NCBI RefSeq assembly: GCF_002261265.1
Contig: NZ_NEVK01000008.1
Coordinates: 714,385-778,384 of the forward strand
DNA length: 64,000 bases
Source of the DNA: Bordetella genomosp. 7
GTDB taxonomy: Bacteria; Pseudomonadota; Gammaproteobacteria; Burkholderiales; Burkholderiaceae_B
Direction of reading: 5' to 3'
Below the pieces are notes generated by a model. That model saw nothing but the letters and a program-made list of their open reading frames with translations. It did not search any database and was not told where the DNA came from. Made by a program: the position numbers and the translations under genes. Shown piece by piece: positions 63,875 to 64,000 of this stretch (positions are counted from its first letter, which is position 1; each line of letters opens with the position of its first letter).

Positions 63875-64000
63875 TGAAGTGACCCCCAAAAGTTGGATAT
63901 CAACTTTGGGGTTATTTCATGGAGAAGTACAGTGAATCGGTCAAACTGGCGTCGGCTCAGGAGTATTGCGAGGGCAATGCCGGGATTGCGGCGGTAGCGC
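63875..64000 (+). mobile_element. IS3-family insertion sequence, left end (cut by window edge)
   Basis: The sequence leaves repeat array C at 63874 and begins TGAAGTGACCCCCAAAAGTTGGA, matching the TG-starting ends typical of the IS150/IS51 groups of the IS3 family. An imperfect hairpin (CCCC-AAA-GTTG / CAAC-TTT-GGGG, arms 63884-63895 and 63901-63911) lies between the end and orfA. The element continues beyond the window, so its right end and target duplication are not visible. Confidence 0.85.
63919..64000 (+). CDS. IS3-family transposase OrfA, N-terminal part
   Basis: Starts MEKYSESVKLASAQEYCEGNAGIAAVA and runs off the window. The pattern M-x-KYSE-x-x-KL-x-x-x-x-EY-x-x-G-x-x-G-x-x-x-VA is the N-terminal helix-turn-helix of IS3-family OrfA proteins (InsE/IS150 group), which bind the element ends. 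OrfB with the DDE domain should follow outside the window. Confidence 0.85.
   Translation, partial: MEKYSESVKLASAQEYCEGNAGIAAVA

Noticed and set aside
62255..63889. A minus-strand ORF of 544 residues and other ORFs with repeated SDTGSAQSW-like peptides
   Set aside because: The periodic peptide only reflects a 69-bp tandem repeat, a multiple of three, and the remainder is antisense to the FUSC gene.

Overview
The window comes from a high-G+C betaproteobacterium of the Alcaligenaceae, most like Bordetella or Achromobacter. The evidence is gene content and order: murA-hisG-hisD behind an Mla lipid-transport operon, gltBD, several Bug-type periplasmic receptors, a ctaCDE-SURF1-ctaA-ctaB-SCO oxidase cluster, PhaM and a FUSC protein. 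The species assignment is an inference from gene families only. About 60 protein genes are supported. I saw no rRNA, tRNA or CRISPR array.

Layout. 0-8 kb (minus strand): mlaF-E-D-A-C (retrograde phospholipid transport), an ABC-2 exporter pair, a BolA/IbaG-like gene, murA, hisG and the start of hisD. 8-17 kb (minus): a Bug receptor, an OmpW porin, glutamate synthase (gltD, gltB) and a RAYT-like transposase homologue that has lost its HUH motif. 17-20 kb (plus): glutathione-dependent formaldehyde oxidation (frmA-fghA) and a membrane protein. 20-22 kb: a DUF1488 gene divergent from rpoH, which has a perfect CIRCE operator upstream and a strong terminator downstream. 22-27 kb: cpdA-like phosphodiesterase divergent from a Na+/H+ antiporter with a C-terminal cNMP-binding-like domain, then an FKBP isomerase and a lipoprotein. 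27-33 kb: a LacI regulator with a perfect palindromic operator facing a TRAP transporter (Q, M, P) and a sugar-acid dehydratase. 33-43 kb: a NUDIX gene, then the aa3-type cytochrome c oxidase and haem A / copper assembly cluster. 43-53 kb: small envelope proteins, PhaM, glmU, an MFS exporter, ugd, a glycosyltransferase, an Lrp-type regulator and glmS. 53-54 kb: a lower-G+C bdcR/bdcA pair that looks acquired. 55-60 kb: an acyl-CoA ligase / DUF35 / thiolase-like / Bug receptor operon. 60-63.5 kb: an MscS channel, a flavin reductase and a FUSC protein. The right edge is the left end of an IS3-family element.

The most unusual structure is a family of palindromic repeats built on the core GGTGTCTGACACC / GGTGTCAGACACC. 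It occurs as three different tandem arrays (42.66-43.07, 50.12-50.39 and 63.50-63.87 kb). Each array sits exactly at the 3' end of a gene, and in two of them every repeat unit also carries a copy of the terminal codons of the neighbouring gene. The IS3-family element has inserted inside the last unit of the third array. The arrays resemble REP/BIME elements, and the window also encodes a catalytically degenerate RAYT relative, although a direct link between the two is inference.
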